Below are positions 47,167 to 57,400 of a stretch of 64,000 nt of DNA, piece after piece. The DNA comes from Sporosarcina globispora (GTDB lineage: Bacteria > Bacillota > Bacilli > Bacillales > Cytobacillaceae). The notes beneath the pieces were generated by a model. It was not told where the DNA came from. It saw nothing but the letters and a program-made list of their open reading frames with translations, and made no database searches. The stretch spans positions 4,512,916 through 4,576,915 of the forward strand of contig NZ_LGUF01000007.1 in assembly GCF_001274725.1 (NCBI RefSeq), read 5' to 3'. The first letter of the stretch is position 1, and every line of letters starts with the position of its first letter. The position numbers were made by a program, and so were the translations under genes.

Positions 47167-47192
47167 TAGCAGGGAATTCCCTGCTTTTTTAT
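47167..47192 (+). terminator. Terminator of the CdaR-type regulator
   Basis: AGCAGGG / CCCTGCT stem, AATT loop, T6. Confidence 0.75.
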
Positions 47193-47250
47193 ACTTAAAT
47201 AAATAGATATTGCCAGCCTCCAGTGTTGTGCAATAAGGGAGGAGTTACAT

Positions 47251-48663
47251 TTGGTTAACATTCAAATAAAAGAAAAACTAATTTCGATTGTTGGCGCTGA
47301 AAATTATGATGACTCAAAAGCAGGGCGACTTGTCTATTCATATGATGCAACTCCAAATTTTCAATCGATGCCAGATGCAGTCATCAGTCCGCGAAATGCA
47401 CAGGAAATCTCGAGCATCCTTAAGGTCTGCAGCAGCTCTGGAGTCCCAATCGTACCAAGGGGATCAGGTACTAACTTGTGTGCAGGGACATGTCCTACAG
47501 AAGGCGGAATTGTCCTTCTTTTTAAGCATATGAATAAAATTATGGAAATCGATGAAGAAAACCTCACCGTTACAGTACAGCCGGGTGTCATCACACTGGA
47601 TATGATTAACCAGGTCGAGGCCAGAGGGCTTTTTTATCCTCCTGATCCAAGTTCCATGAAAATAAGTACAATCGGAGGAAATATTAATGAAAATTCAGGC
47701 GGTCTGCGCGGCTTGAAATATGGTGTCACCAGGGATTATGTAATGGGTCTGGAAGCTGTACTTGCCAATGGAGATATTATCAGAACGGGCGGGAAACTTG
47801 CGAAGGACGTGGCTGGATATGATTTTACCAGGCTGCTGGTTGGATCTGAAGGAACATTGGGGATTATTACCGAAGCAACATTAAAATTAATCCCGCTTCC
47901 TGAATCAAAAAAGACAATGCTTGCTCTATATCAGGATCTGGAACAAGCAGCAAAGTCAGTCTCAAAAATCATAGCAGACAAAATCATTCCGGCCACCCTT
48001 GAATTTTTAGATCAGCCTACATTAAAAGTTGTTGAGGATTTCGCCCAAATCGGATTGCCAACGGATGTCCAAGCAGTACTTCTGATAGAACAGGATGGTC
48101 CGATTGAGGTCGTGGAAAAAGATATGAAAAAAATGGCTGAAATCTGCAAGAAACAAGGGGCTGTATCTGTACAGCTCGCAAATTCTGAAATGGAAGCCGA
48201 AGCCTTGCGGACTGCAAGGCGTGCCGCATTATCGGCTCTTGCACGCCTAAAGCCGACAACCATTCTTGAAGATGCTACAGTACCACGATCTGAAATTGCC
48301 AATATGGTAAAAGCCATAAATGAAATATCCCAAAAATACGGGCTTTCCATCTGTACGTTTGGCCATGCCGGAGATGGGAACCTGCACCCGACATGCCCTG
48401 CAGATGCTCGGGATAAAGATGAAATGGAACGGGTTGAAAAAGCTTTTGAAGAGATTTTTATCAAGGCCATTGAACTTGGAGGAACTATAACAGGTGAACA
48501 TGGAGTTGGTGTTATGAAAGCTCCCTATCTTGAACTAAAACTTGGCCAGGCAGGGATTGATGCTATGAAAGCAGTTAAGGCTGCTTTGGATCCCAATAAC
48601 ATTCTTAATCCCGGCAAGATTTTTGCCAAGGATAACAGAAAACGAGTGGTGGTTTCACAATGA
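47251..48663 (+). CDS. glcD: Glycolate oxidase FAD subunit
   Basis: 470 residues; TTG start at 47251 after GGGAGGAGTTACAT. FAD-binding PCMH domain (VPRGSGTNLCAGT, PDPSSMKISTIGGNINENS) and the C-terminal GHAGDGNLHP and GEHGVG motifs. It oxidises glycolate or another 2-hydroxy acid to the keto acid. Overlaps glcF by 4 bases. Confidence 0.93.
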   Translation: MVNIQIKEKLISIVGAENYDDSKAGRLVYSYDATPNFQSMPDAVISPRNAQEISSILKVCSSSGVPIVPRGSGTNLCAGTCPTEGGIVLLFKHMNKIMEIDEENLTVTVQPGVITLDMINQVEARGLFYPPDPSSMKISTIGGNINENSGGLRGLKYGVTRDYVMGLEAVLANGDIIRTGGKLAKDVAGYDFTRLLVGSEGTLGIITEATLKLIPLPESKKTMLALYQDLEQAAKSVSKIIADKIIPATLEFLDQPTLKVVEDFAQIGLPTDVQAVLLIEQDGPIEVVEKDMKKMAEICKKQGAVSVQLANSEMEAEALRTARRAALSALARLKPTTILEDATVPRSEIANMVKAINEISQKYGLSICTFGHAGDGNLHPTCPADARDKDEMERVEKAFEEIFIKAIELGGTITGEHGVGVMKAPYLELKLGQAGIDAMKAVKAALDPNNILNPGKIFAKDNRKRVVVSQ

Positions 48664-49991
48664 CAACATTAAAAGAACAAACAGTCATTCAGGAAGCCTT
48701 TAAGAATCGGATGGATGAAGACGAGCTGCTGAATTGCATGCGCTGCGGATTTTGCCTCCCCTCCTGCCCCACTTATGTAGAGTCAGGCTTTAATGAAACA
48801 CACTCCCCAAGAGGCCGAATCGCATTGATGAAAGCTGTTGCCGACGGATTGATTGAGCCGGACGAAGATGTAGAGAGATCTCTTGATCTTTGCCTGGGCT
48901 GCCGGGCATGCGAGCCTGTATGTCCATCAGGAGTAAGATATGGGCACTTGCTGGAAGAAGCGAGGGATATTATTAATCAGAATAAGAAACATTCACTTCC
49001 AGTTAAAGCAGTTCGCAATCTGGTTTTTAACGGGCTTTTCCCTCACCAGAACAGAATGAGGACCACCGCCGGGCTTCTGGGCTTTTATCAGCGTTCAGGT
49101 CTGCAATCAGCCGCCAGAAAAACAGGTATGTTAAATTGGCTTCCAAAAAACCTCGCTGCAATGGAAAAGGTAATTCCGCAAGTACCAAAATTAAGAGAAA
49201 TGAAAAATAGACCGACCTATTTTTCATCTGCGAAGCCTGTAAAAAAAGCCGCTTTTTTTACAGGGTGTTTAATGGACACGATGTTTCTGGAGACCAATAA
49301 TGCGACAATAAAACTTCTCCAGCTTGCGGGATGTGAAATTCATATACCTCAGAATCAAGCTTGCTGCGGCGCCCTTCATGGTCATAGCGGTGAAAAACAG
49401 ACGGCTAGAGATCTGGCAAAGCGCAACATCGAGGCTTTTGAAAAACTGGAAGCAGATTATATAATTACAAATGCAGGAGGATGCGGGGCATTCCTTGTTG
49501 ACTATGACCATCTTCTTAAAGATGACAGGGAATGGCATGAAAGAGCTTTAAAGTTTTCAGAAAAGCTAAAAGACATCAGCGAAATTCTATATGAACTTGA
49601 ATTTCACAAAAAAGTTAAACTCGAGCTGCCAGGGCAGATAATAACCTATCAGGATTCCTGTCATTTGCGGAATGTCATGAAAACCTCTATGGCACCGCGA
49701 AAGCTTCTGAATTCAATAGAAGGAATCGAATTCAGAGAAATGAAGGATGCAGACAGATGCTGCGGTTCTGCCGGTATTTATAATATTGTTGAATCTGAAA
49801 TGTCTATGCAAATACTTGATCAAAAAATGATTCATGCCAAGTCAGCAAATGCAGCAGTGATAGTAACCTCTAATCCAGGCTGTCTTCTGCAGATGAAGCT
49901 GGGGATAGAACGGGAAGGTTTATCCCGAAAGGTTAAGGCCGTTCACATCGCAGATATTCTTGTGGAAGCTGCCTGTCAAAAAGAAAAATAA
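48660..49991 (+). CDS. glcF: Glycolate oxidase iron-sulfur subunit
   Basis: 443 residues. Two 4Fe-4S sets CMRCGFCLPSCPTY and CLGCRACEPVCPSG lie in the first 100 residues. The two CCG domains read CCGALHGHSGE and CCGSAGIYNIVE. It carries electrons from GlcD to the quinone pool. No GlcE-type third subunit is present, as is usual in bacilli. Confidence 0.93.
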   Translation: MTTLKEQTVIQEAFKNRMDEDELLNCMRCGFCLPSCPTYVESGFNETHSPRGRIALMKAVADGLIEPDEDVERSLDLCLGCRACEPVCPSGVRYGHLLEEARDIINQNKKHSLPVKAVRNLVFNGLFPHQNRMRTTAGLLGFYQRSGLQSAARKTGMLNWLPKNLAAMEKVIPQVPKLREMKNRPTYFSSAKPVKKAAFFTGCLMDTMFLETNNATIKLLQLAGCEIHIPQNQACCGALHGHSGEKQTARDLAKRNIEAFEKLEADYIITNAGGCGAFLVDYDHLLKDDREWHERALKFSEKLKDISEILYELEFHKKVKLELPGQIITYQDSCHLRNVMKTSMAPRKLLNSIEGIEFREMKDADRCCGSAGIYNIVESEMSMQILDQKMIHAKSANAAVIVTSNPGCLLQMKLGIEREGLSRKVKAVHIADILVEAACQKEK

Positions 49992-50042
49992 CGAAGCTGA
50001 CTATGCCGAAATATTACCACTTATGAAACCCCCTTTTTAATT

Positions 50043-50049
50043 CATACTA
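50043..50049 (+). promoter_or_regulatory. SigG/SigF-like -10 element of the SASP gene
   Basis: CATACTA matches the forespore -10 consensus CATNNTA, 54 bases before the SASP ATG. The -35 is poor (TTAT-like), so the match is partial. Confidence 0.4.
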
Positions 50050-50103
50050 CAAATACAGAGGAAACGAAAACTCTGTAAGACCAATAAAAAGGAGTTGGAT
50101 ACA

Positions 50104-50304
50104 ATGGCAAGAAGCAGCAATAAACTATTAGTTCCTGGTATTGAACAATACATGGACCAGGTTAAATATGAGATCGCACAGGAATTTGGTGTTCAATTAG
50201 GATCTGATACAGTATCCCGGGCTAACGGATCTGTAGGCGGAGAAATTACAAAACGACTAGTTCAACAAGCTCAGGCTCAAATGTCCGGCCAGAATAACCA
50301 ATAA
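50104..50304 (+). CDS. Alpha/beta-type small acid-soluble spore protein
   Basis: 66 residues from ATG 50104, after AAGGAG. The conserved core is [19 protein letters not shown] followed by [16 protein letters not shown]. The germination protease cuts within EIAQEF. It binds and protects spore DNA. The Ser and Val in GSDTVSRA replace the more common GADTTSRA; otherwise standard. Confidence 0.96.
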   Translation: MARSSNKLLVPGIEQYMDQVKYEIAQEFGVQLGSDTVSRANGSVGGEITKRLVQQAQAQMSGQNNQ

Positions 50305-50321
50305 TAATTTCATATAAATGG

Positions 50322-50355
50322 AAAAAGTCCGGAGCCAGCTCCGGACTTTAGTCTT
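50322..50355 (+). terminator. Terminator of the SASP gene
   Basis: AAAGTCCGGAG / CTCCGGACTTT stem; may also serve the convergent rsgI. Confidence 0.8.
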
Positions 50356-50380
50356 ATCGATGTCCTCTTTCTTTGTGCTT

Positions 50381-51505
50381 TCATTGCTCATTTCCGCTGG
50401 GGTTATTTCGATTGTCCCTGTCTTTACGGTTTTTCTCAGGTCCATTCCCGCCTCTGTTTTTCCCATTATTATCTTTTTCTTTGGGAGTTCTCTCGAGGTT
50501 ACTGCGGTTGCCGTTTGTCTTGTGATTTTTTTTTTCATCCGGTTGATTTTGTGGCTTCTGGGCTTTTTCGTTTTTTTCTGGTTCTATCTTTACTTGATTA
50601 TCATGCCTTTCGTGATTTCCGTTGCTTTTACCGCGGTTATTTTGCGGGCTCTCCCGGTTCTCACTTTTCATAATTTGCCCTGGAACAGCTGGCTTTTCTT
50701 TACTTACTTCCGTTTTTTCCTGCTTTTTTAATTGGTTTTGCTGATCTGCTGCCGGTATCTGCGGAGCATGAGATTCAACATCTGACCTTTTTTCCTGATT
50801 CGCAGCTTCAGATTTTTTATTCTTATTATCTTCAGCCTTTAATTTGTTTTCTTTATATAGGCCAGGTGTAAGTCCTTTTTCAATAGCAGCTTCTCTTTCT
50901 TCTTCACTTGCTTCGAGCAAAGTTACTTCAAGCTTCTCTTTTTGTGCAGCTTCTTTAATATCTGCTAATTCTGCCTGAATACGTTCATCCATCTCATTAT
51001 TCTCTTCTGTATAAACGGCAGCAATAACAACTTCTCTTTTCTCCTTAAAATAGCCTTGTTCCTTTATCTGAAAAAGAATTTTATCTGCCACTTCATGAAT
51101 GCTTTTCTTTTTCCAATTCTCGATGCTTTGGATAATACGTTCTCCTTCTTCATTGTAAGGAACAAGCTCTACTACCCGATACTCTTGATTGACCCCTAAT
51201 TCAATACTCGGATTAACATCTATTGACATATATGCATACACTTCGTCGTTTTGCAGGAACGGCAGAAATGACACGATTGCCAGCATGAGCGCAAAAGCTC
51301 CTGCCAATAATCCTTTTCCCCTAAATAAGTTAATATTAGATAGAGAATACGACTTTTTTCCGGTTTTCAGTTCTATTGGGAAGAATTCAATTTCCTGACC
51401 AATTACGTATGCCCTATCTTGCTTTCGGGCACGCAGGAATTCTCCTTCCGGGGTTAATAGCGTCAAAAAACGTTCGTTTATTTCCATAATGATTCCTGTT
51501 TTCAC
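50381..51505 (-). CDS. rsgI: Anti-sigma-I factor RsgI
   Basis: 374 residues. The N-terminal RsgI_N domain (MKTGIIMEINERFLTLLTPEGEF in residues 1-55) binds SigI. One membrane segment is near 64-85. The extracellular part begins AYMSIDVNPSIELGVNQ, the autocleavage-type VNPSIE region. The C-terminal 150 residues are a low-complexity, Lys/Asn/Glu-rich tail instead of a sugar-binding module. Overlaps sigI by 4 bases (ATGA). Confidence 0.92.
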   Translation of the reverse strand: MKTGIIMEINERFLTLLTPEGEFLRARKQDRAYVIGQEIEFFPIELKTGKKSYSLSNINLFRGKGLLAGAFALMLAIVSFLPFLQNDEVYAYMSIDVNPSIELGVNQEYRVVELVPYNEEGERIIQSIENWKKKSIHEVADKILFQIKEQGYFKEKREVVIAAVYTEENNEMDERIQAELADIKEAAQKEKLEVTLLEASEEEREAAIEKGLTPGLYKENKLKAEDNKNKKSEAANQEKRSDVESHAPQIPAADQQNQLKKQEKTEVSKEKPAVPGQIMKSENRESPQNNRGKSNGNHERHDNQVKIEPEKNEKAQKPQNQPDEKKNHKTNGNRSNLERTPKEKDNNGKNRGGNGPEKNRKDRDNRNNPSGNEQ

Positions 51506-52248
51506 GTTTCCAACACCCCTTTGATATAATCCTTTAAAAAGACATAATCACCAGTTAATATCAGTGATATGGCAATTATATATTTTCTATTTCTCTCTAT
51601 AGTTTTTCTGCTTAAGGATACATAACTCTCCAGCTGCTTTATCGGCAGCTTTTTTTTATCATAAAGAATGTTTTTGAGCTCATCATTTTCGACCAGAATC
51701 TTGGCTACAGTCATCGCATTTTTTCGTGCATCAGCATGTTTTGGAGACTGTTCGATTAAATCGCTGAATGTAAGGTTGAATTGCTGAAGAATTTGTGTAA
51801 ATTGGAAGATTTCTTCTTTTCTTAGCTCTTCATCCGTCTTTTTCTTAAATTCTTCAATAGACAATTCGTCTTCGATCGTCGAAACTGCCGTTTCATCATC
51901 TTCCAAATTAGATCCGCCACTAAAATTTAGGTTCTGGAATTTTGATTGCTTGCGGATATAATCAATGACCCGCCTTTTAATCAGCACTTCTGAAAAACTG
52001 ATCAGTGAACTTCCCTTATCAGGACTGTATTTTTGAATGGCTTCATTAAAAGCGATGAGACCAATGCTGAATTCATCATCAGATTCATGAATATACCTCT
52101 TGCAGACTGATGATACTGTTTTAGCAACAAACGGCTTATATGAATCTATTAGTTCATTATTTAATGCAGTATCTCCCTGCTGTATTAACTCTACCGTTTC
52201 CTCGAGCGTTCTTTTTCGCTTCTTCGCCATAAACAATAAACTTAGCAT
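51502..52248 (-). CDS. sigI: RNA polymerase sigma factor SigI
   Basis: 248 residues from ATG 52248, with GAGGTG 6 bases before it. Region 2 reads FVAKTVSSVCKRYIHESDDEFSIGLIAFNEAI in pieces around residues 40-75, with KGSSLISFSEVLIKRRVIDY; no region 4 of the sigma-70 type but the SigI C-terminal domain. SigI serves heat and envelope stress. Cotranscribed with rsgI. Confidence 0.93.
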   Translation of the reverse strand: MLSLLFMAKKRKRTLEETVELIQQGDTALNNELIDSYKPFVAKTVSSVCKRYIHESDDEFSIGLIAFNEAIQKYSPDKGSSLISFSEVLIKRRVIDYIRKQSKFQNLNFSGGSNLEDDETAVSTIEDELSIEEFKKKTDEELRKEEIFQFTQILQQFNLTFSDLIEQSPKHADARKNAMTVAKILVENDELKNILYDKKKLPIKQLESYVSLSRKTIERNRKYIIAISLILTGDYVFLKDYIKGVLET

Positions 52249-52281
52249 TAGCCCCACCTCTTTTCAAAACACATTATATCA

Positions 52282-52310
52282 TACGGTGTCCAAATTATTT
52301 TTTTAAGGGT
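52282..52310 (-). promoter_or_regulatory. Candidate sigma-I promoter of sigI overlapped by a sigma-A extended -10
   Basis: On the minus strand ACCCTT (52310-52305), A-rich start, 19-base spacer and CGTA (52285-52282). The SigI consensus I know is ACCCCC-like then CGAA/CGTA. TGATATAAT just downstream is an extended -10 for sigma-A. See the matching element at 53620-53649. Confidence 0.5.
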
Positions 52311-52363
52311 GGCTAATTGGATCAGGAAAAGAAAACCTCGAACTGCTTTCCTTTCCATTTATA

Positions 52364-53569
52364 TTAGTTGCCTTTATTCTCTTTCCCTTTTCCTTTGGCT
52401 TCTTCAGTTTTCTCTTTTCCTATGCTGGCATGGTTCTTTGCCTCTGACTGCTTTTTTTGAACTTTCTTTGCCTGCTGCTCTTTAGCTGCTTTCCTAGCTG
52501 CCTCACGTGCTTCTTTTTCAGCTTTTTTAGCTTCTTCACGTGCAGCCTTTGCTTCTGCTCTCTTTTGTGCCTCTAAAGCTTTTGCCTCTTCATGTGCTTT
52601 TTTCTTCTCAGCTTTAGCAGCATCTTTCGCTTCTTTTGATGCCTTCACAGGAACTGCAATGGTCTCATCTTTTTCTTCAGAAGATTCGTCAGTTTCTATC
52701 GCAGGATCATTTGCTGTTTCCGTTTCTGTAGCAGCTTCTTCTTGTTTATCTTCTTCAGCTGGTGCAGGCTCATCTTTTGTGGTTTCTCCCTGCTCTTTTC
52801 CAGCATAATCATCTTCTAATTCTGCTAATGTATCAGCCCATTTTTCAGTGAATTTGGCAATGTTCTTTTCCATAGCTAAAATAGCAGGGTGGTTTTTATC
52901 AAATCTTTCTGAAAACTTAGCCAGGTTTGCCTGAAGGGCAATGATATTCTGTGCAAGCATTTCTTTTACTTCTTCTTCAGATCCTTCGATTACATTGTCA
53001 CTTGAAGAATCTTCATCAGCTGCAGCATTTTCATCAATTGCTTTGTCTTCACTTTTTACATCATCGATATTCTCATCATCTGTTTGAGGTTCTTCTGTGC
53101 CTTTATTAGCTTCATCAACGATATTTTCGACAGTTTCCATTTGTTCCAATGCTTTTTCAATTGCTTCTAAAGCCTCTTCCTCCTTGCCTTCAGCTAAGAG
53201 TGCTTCTGCTTCAGCCATACGCTCTGCAGCGTACCCGGCCAGCAATTTTGCCTCTTTAACATCATCAAAAGTTAGAGCAAGCTTCACTTTTTCTAATGCA
53301 AGCTTGGCAAAGTAAAAGAAGCTTCCAGGCAATAGTGATGGATTTTCTGCTTCAATTTCATCTAGTTGTTCTTTGGCATTTTCAATGGATTCTGCTGCAT
53401 CTTTATTTGATTCATCTGAGATCTCGTTTTTAATTTCAACTGTTTCATCATTTGCATTGTTCTCACTTGCAAATGCTGTTGTGGCTGAAAAAGTAAATGT
53501 TCCGGCAATCACTAGTGCCAGTGTGCTTTTTGCCATTTTATTTAATTCTTTGCTGGATAAAAATTTCAA
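52364..53569 (-). CDS. Secreted DUF5667 protein with Lys/Glu/Ala-rich tail
   Basis: 401 residues from TTG 53569, with GAGGTG 6 bases before it. Signal peptide with MAKSTLALVIAGTF and cleavage after AFA-SEN. DUF5667 core at about 75-145 (LLPGSFFYFAKLALEKVKL, EAKLLAGYAAERMAEAEAL). A second helical unit lies near 195-240. Then an acidic linker and a KEAxxAA-type coiled, highly basic C-terminus of about 90 residues that may contact the wall. A sigma-I-like promoter is in front. Confidence 0.8.
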   Translation of the reverse strand: MKFLSSKELNKMAKSTLALVIAGTFTFSATTAFASENNANDETVEIKNEISDESNKDAAESIENAKEQLDEIEAENPSLLPGSFFYFAKLALEKVKLALTFDDVKEAKLLAGYAAERMAEAEALLAEGKEEEALEAIEKALEQMETVENIVDEANKGTEEPQTDDENIDDVKSEDKAIDENAAADEDSSSDNVIEGSEEEVKEMLAQNIIALQANLAKFSERFDKNHPAILAMEKNIAKFTEKWADTLAELEDDYAGKEQGETTKDEPAPAEEDKQEEAATETETANDPAIETDESSEEKDETIAVPVKASKEAKDAAKAEKKKAHEEAKALEAQKRAEAKAAREEAKKAEKEAREAARKAAKEQQAKKVQKKQSEAKNHASIGKEKTEEAKGKGKENKGN

Positions 53570-53619
53570 TGATCTCACCTCATGATTTAATTAAAGCGGC
53601 CGCTTGTTCATTACAACTG

Positions 53620-53649
53620 TACGGAATCATGAAAGAGATTTTTGGGGGT
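53620..53649 (-). promoter_or_regulatory. Candidate sigma-I promoter of the DUF5667 gene
   Basis: On the minus strand ACCCCCAAAAATC begins at 53649, and CGTA lies at 53623-53620, 20 bases after the ACCCCC hexamer. The gene starts 50 bases further on. It fits the SigI promoter pattern and resembles the element upstream of sigI. Confidence 0.6.
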
Positions 53650-53670
53650 ACTGAAAAAATTTATTTTCAA

Positions 53671-53724
53671 AAAGAAAAAAAGCTTTAACAATCACTAAAC
53701 TGCTTAGTGTGCCAAAGCTTTTTC
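53671..53724 (-). terminator. Terminator of the 158-aa membrane protein gene
   Basis: Two-part stem AAAAAGCTTT ... CACTAA / TTAGTG ... AAAGCTTTTT with a U-rich end. Confidence 0.75.
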
Positions 53725-53774
53725 TGCAGAAAAGAAATTAATGTAAACTGCTCTCTCTTTTGAAGGTTGCCACT

Positions 53775-54251
53775 TTAACTTTGAACAGGGTACTTTCTCC
53801 ATTTTAAAATGATCCATCTGATCAGCAGACCGGTGAATACACCCGGAATAACAAAGAGCATAGGAAGAAAGACTGGTCCGAACAAAACTCCGAACAATTT
53901 CAGCTTAGTTGAGTATATTAGTCCTACAGTCACAAAATAGGCACTGAACACAAAGGGAAGGAATGATAATTCTTCCTTTTCCGGCATCGCAGTACGGTAT
54001 GCATCCCACATTGCAAACATATAAAGGCATGGATAAAACATGAGCCACTGATAATTAAGGACATGAATCGCTTTATTAATTTCCCCCATGAAACTGAGCA
54101 TGATGGCCGAATTAAAATGACTGTATACATTAATGATAAATTCAAGGGTGACAAATAAAGTCCCCTTCCAGAGCTGCCCCATTAATAATTGGCTAAAACC
54201 AGGCAATGCAATACTCCAAAAAACCGCTTCTAGTTTACTGAGTTTTTTCAT
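53775..54251 (-). CDS. Hypothetical membrane protein (158 aa)
   Basis: Four hydrophobic segments: about 8-40 (ALPGFSQLLMGQ...), 68-85, 98-118 and 125-148, the last ending in WRKYPVQS. The N-terminal PGFSQLLMGQLWKG has the look of the TM2-like fold. ATG at 54251 has weak upstream AGCTGGTGG. Family not recognised. Confidence 0.65.
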   Translation of the reverse strand: MKKLSKLEAVFWSIALPGFSQLLMGQLWKGTLFVTLEFIINVYSHFNSAIMLSFMGEINKAIHVLNYQWLMFYPCLYMFAMWDAYRTAMPEKEELSFLPFVFSAYFVTVGLIYSTKLKLFGVLFGPVFLPMLFVIPGVFTGLLIRWIILKWRKYPVQS

Positions 54252-54404
54252 TTAATTACCACCAGCTACAAGTCGATAATTTTATTGTGCTCTGTTTATA
54301 AACCAATTATCAATGAATTTTCCAGATAATTTCCTGAAACCTCAACAAAAAAATATTAATACAATATAACTTTATACTTACAGCCAATATAGGTATCCTT
54401 ATGC

Positions 54405-54437
54405 TAAAAGGCCCCTTCTTAAGAAGGAGCCCCTAAA
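54405..54437 (-). terminator. Terminator of the RND exporter gene
   Basis: Stem AGGGGC-CCTTCT / AGAAGG-GCC with TTTT on the minus strand. Confidence 0.75.
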
Positions 54438-54439
54438 GA

Positions 54440-57400
54440 TTAGGATTTTTTATCCTGATTATCTTCTTTCTTTTCAACATCATCCTCTTTTACAATTTTT
54501 AATAATTCCTCCAGCATAGAAGCCATATCATCTCTGCTGTAAGACCTGGTCTCAGAGGCTGGAAGCTGATTTCTGTCTTCATCATCATCATTGTGATCCC
54601 AGTCCTTATCCACTCTTTTTTCAAGCAGGTATGCCGGCACTAAATGGCCATCAGGTGTTGCATACATTTTATTTAACCGCCTGGTATCCCTGTCGAAAAA
54701 ACTATATACAACAGGTATCACAAAGAGTGTCAGGAACGTACTGCTGATCAGCCCGCCTATAAGGGCAATCCCCATAGGCTGGTTAATTTCTGTACCTTCG
54801 CCAATTCCAAGGGCAAGAGGAACTAATCCAAGTATTGTTGTTAAGGCAGTCATAAGTATTGGTCTTGCACGGTCCTTAACCGAAGTGACTATGGCATCGT
54901 AGGTCTTAAGGCCGTTTTCCTTCTTTTGATTAATATAATCCACAATAACTATAGCATTATTTACTACAATACCCGCAAGCACAATTATCCCGATTATTAC
55001 AGTTAAGCTGATAGGTGTTTGAGTTGCTGTCAGAGCAACTGCCACCCCTATCACCATGAGCGGCACAGTAAACATGATAACAAACGGATACTTCAGCGAC
55101 TCAAATTGGGCTGCCATGACAAGATAAATAAAGACGATTGCCAGGACAAATGCCAGAATCAGATCATCGATTGATGATTCAAGCAATTCCCGGTCACCGC
55201 TAAAAACGATTTCCGTTTCATCCGGCAATTCCAGATCGGCAATTTCTTTATCCACTTCTTTTGAAATGGCCCCCATGTTAGTTGAAGACTTATACTTTAA
55301 AGTAAATTGGACAGCATCCTGCTGATTGATGCGCTGAATATTTACCGGCCCTTCTCCACGTTCTATATTTGCTACGTCACTCAGAGCGGCATAATTGCCA
55401 TCAGGCTTTTTAATAAGCAGGTTTTTTAAATTATCTATATCCTGAGTGACTTCCTGATCGTACTCAACAAAAACGCCATATATATTCGATTCCTCATCTA
55501 TCATTTGTGTAGCACGATTGCCGCGTGTTACATCATTTACCGCCATGGCTACTTGAGCAGGAGCCAAGCCTTGTTCAAGTGCCTTTTCGCGGTCCACAGT
55601 GATTTGAATTTCTTCAACTGTATCCATAAGATCTGTGGACAGTTCAGTTACATCATCTAAATCTTTCAGAGCATTATATATTTTATCTACATTTTCCGTT
55701 AAGCGGTTTGGGTCTGTATCTCTTACACTGAAGGTCAGTGTGTTCGGAGATGTACCGCTTGAGGATTGCATGTTAAATGAAAGTTCGGCAGTATCATTAA
55801 CTTTTGATGCAGCATTTTCCAGATCCTTTTTTACATCATCGACAAATTCAAAAGTAGATCTTTCCCGCTGATCTTCCGCTTTCATTTTTATATAAAGCTC
55901 TGCAATATTAGCATTCTTCGAGCCCCTGAAGGACCCTTCCTGTGTAGTTCCTATTAGGCTGACATAAGTGTCAACCTCCTCTTCATCCTTCAATTCTTCC
56001 TCTAATGCAGCTATTACCTTTTCTGTTTCTGAAAGTGCAGTACCATTTTCAAGCTCCATTCTCACAGTAAAGAAACCTTCATCTGCATTTGGAAGAAATT
56101 GCGTGCCTACGGTCGTCAATCCAAAGCTACCCGCTGCCAATAACAGCATGGTGATCGCTATTACCACTGCGCGATTCCGCAAAGACCACTTGATTGATTT
56201 TTCAAGTGAGCGCATAAACCCTGATTCCTGCCTTTTTGACTCAATGTTTGCTTTAGGCGACTTCAGCAGCCGGCTCGCCAGCATAGGCACTACGGTCAGT
56301 GCAACGACAAGGGATGCAAATAGGCTAAAGGAAATGGTCAGGGCAAATTCCTTAAACAATTCCCCGATAATACCAGTTATAAAAACAACAGGCAGGAATA
56401 CGGCAACAGTCGTTAATGTTGAAGCAGTAATTGCACTTCCCACTTCTTTTGCTCCGTCGCTCGCAGCCGATTTAGGATCTTTCCCCATTGATAAATGACG
56501 GTAAATATTTTCAATAACTACAATGGAGTTATCCACCAGCATTCCAATTCCTAGTGCCAGCCCGCCCAGTGTCATAATATTTAAAGTGAAATCTGAAAAA
56601 TACATTAAAACAAACGTGAAAATAACAGAGTAAGGAATAGAGATGCCTATAATAAGGGGGCTCTTAACATTCTTTAAAAAGAAAAAAAGCACAATCATGG
56701 CGAAAGCTCCGCCAAGCATCAGTGAATTTGAGATATTCCCTATTGCAAGATTTATGTAATCGCCCTGGTCAAAAAGAATTTCCGATTCAATATTTTCAAA
56801 CTGCTCTTTCTCAAGAAGATCATCCAGTTTTTTTGTGAACTGGTTTGAAACTTCTGCAGTATTAGCATCTGATTGCTGAAGGACACTTAATAAGACAGAC
56901 GGTGACTGGTTTGTTCGTGTGATGGTGCGATCATCCTGGCTAGTCAGCTGAACCTCTGAAATATCGTCGAGGCTCACTTTATTGCCTGTTGCGGGGTCTA
57001 TTGTTACGGTAAGTTTTTTCAAGGTATCAAGGGAATCAATGGAGCTAATGATTCTAGTTGTCAGTTCTTTGCCTTCAGTCAAAACCGGGTCACCGGGCAT
57101 TGAAATATTATTGGATTCAATTACATCCACCACATCAGCCTGGCTAAGTTTGAAATCTCTTAGTTTTTCCTGGTCAAGCTCCACCCTTACTTCCTTGATG
57201 GCTGTTCCGGAAAGATTTACGCTGGCTACACCTTCAACCTTGGTTAGCTCCAGATTGAGTTCTTCTGCAATCCTTCTTAATGTTTCAGGCTCCTCATCAG
57301 CACTAAGGGATAATTGGATAATAGGAAATTGAGCAGGGTCAAACTTCATAAATCGCGGTTTATCAGCTTCATCAGGGAGCTGAGTTTGATCCAGTCTTTG

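Noticed and set aside
48012..48470. 152-codon frame opposite glcD
   Set aside because: Antisense shadow of a well-conserved FAD-linked oxidase; no start signal.
50318..50731. Long hydrophobic reading frame opposite the rsgI tail
   Set aside because: It mirrors the low-complexity Lys/Asn/Glu codons of rsgI on the other strand, which always read as hydrophobic residues; no ribosome site.
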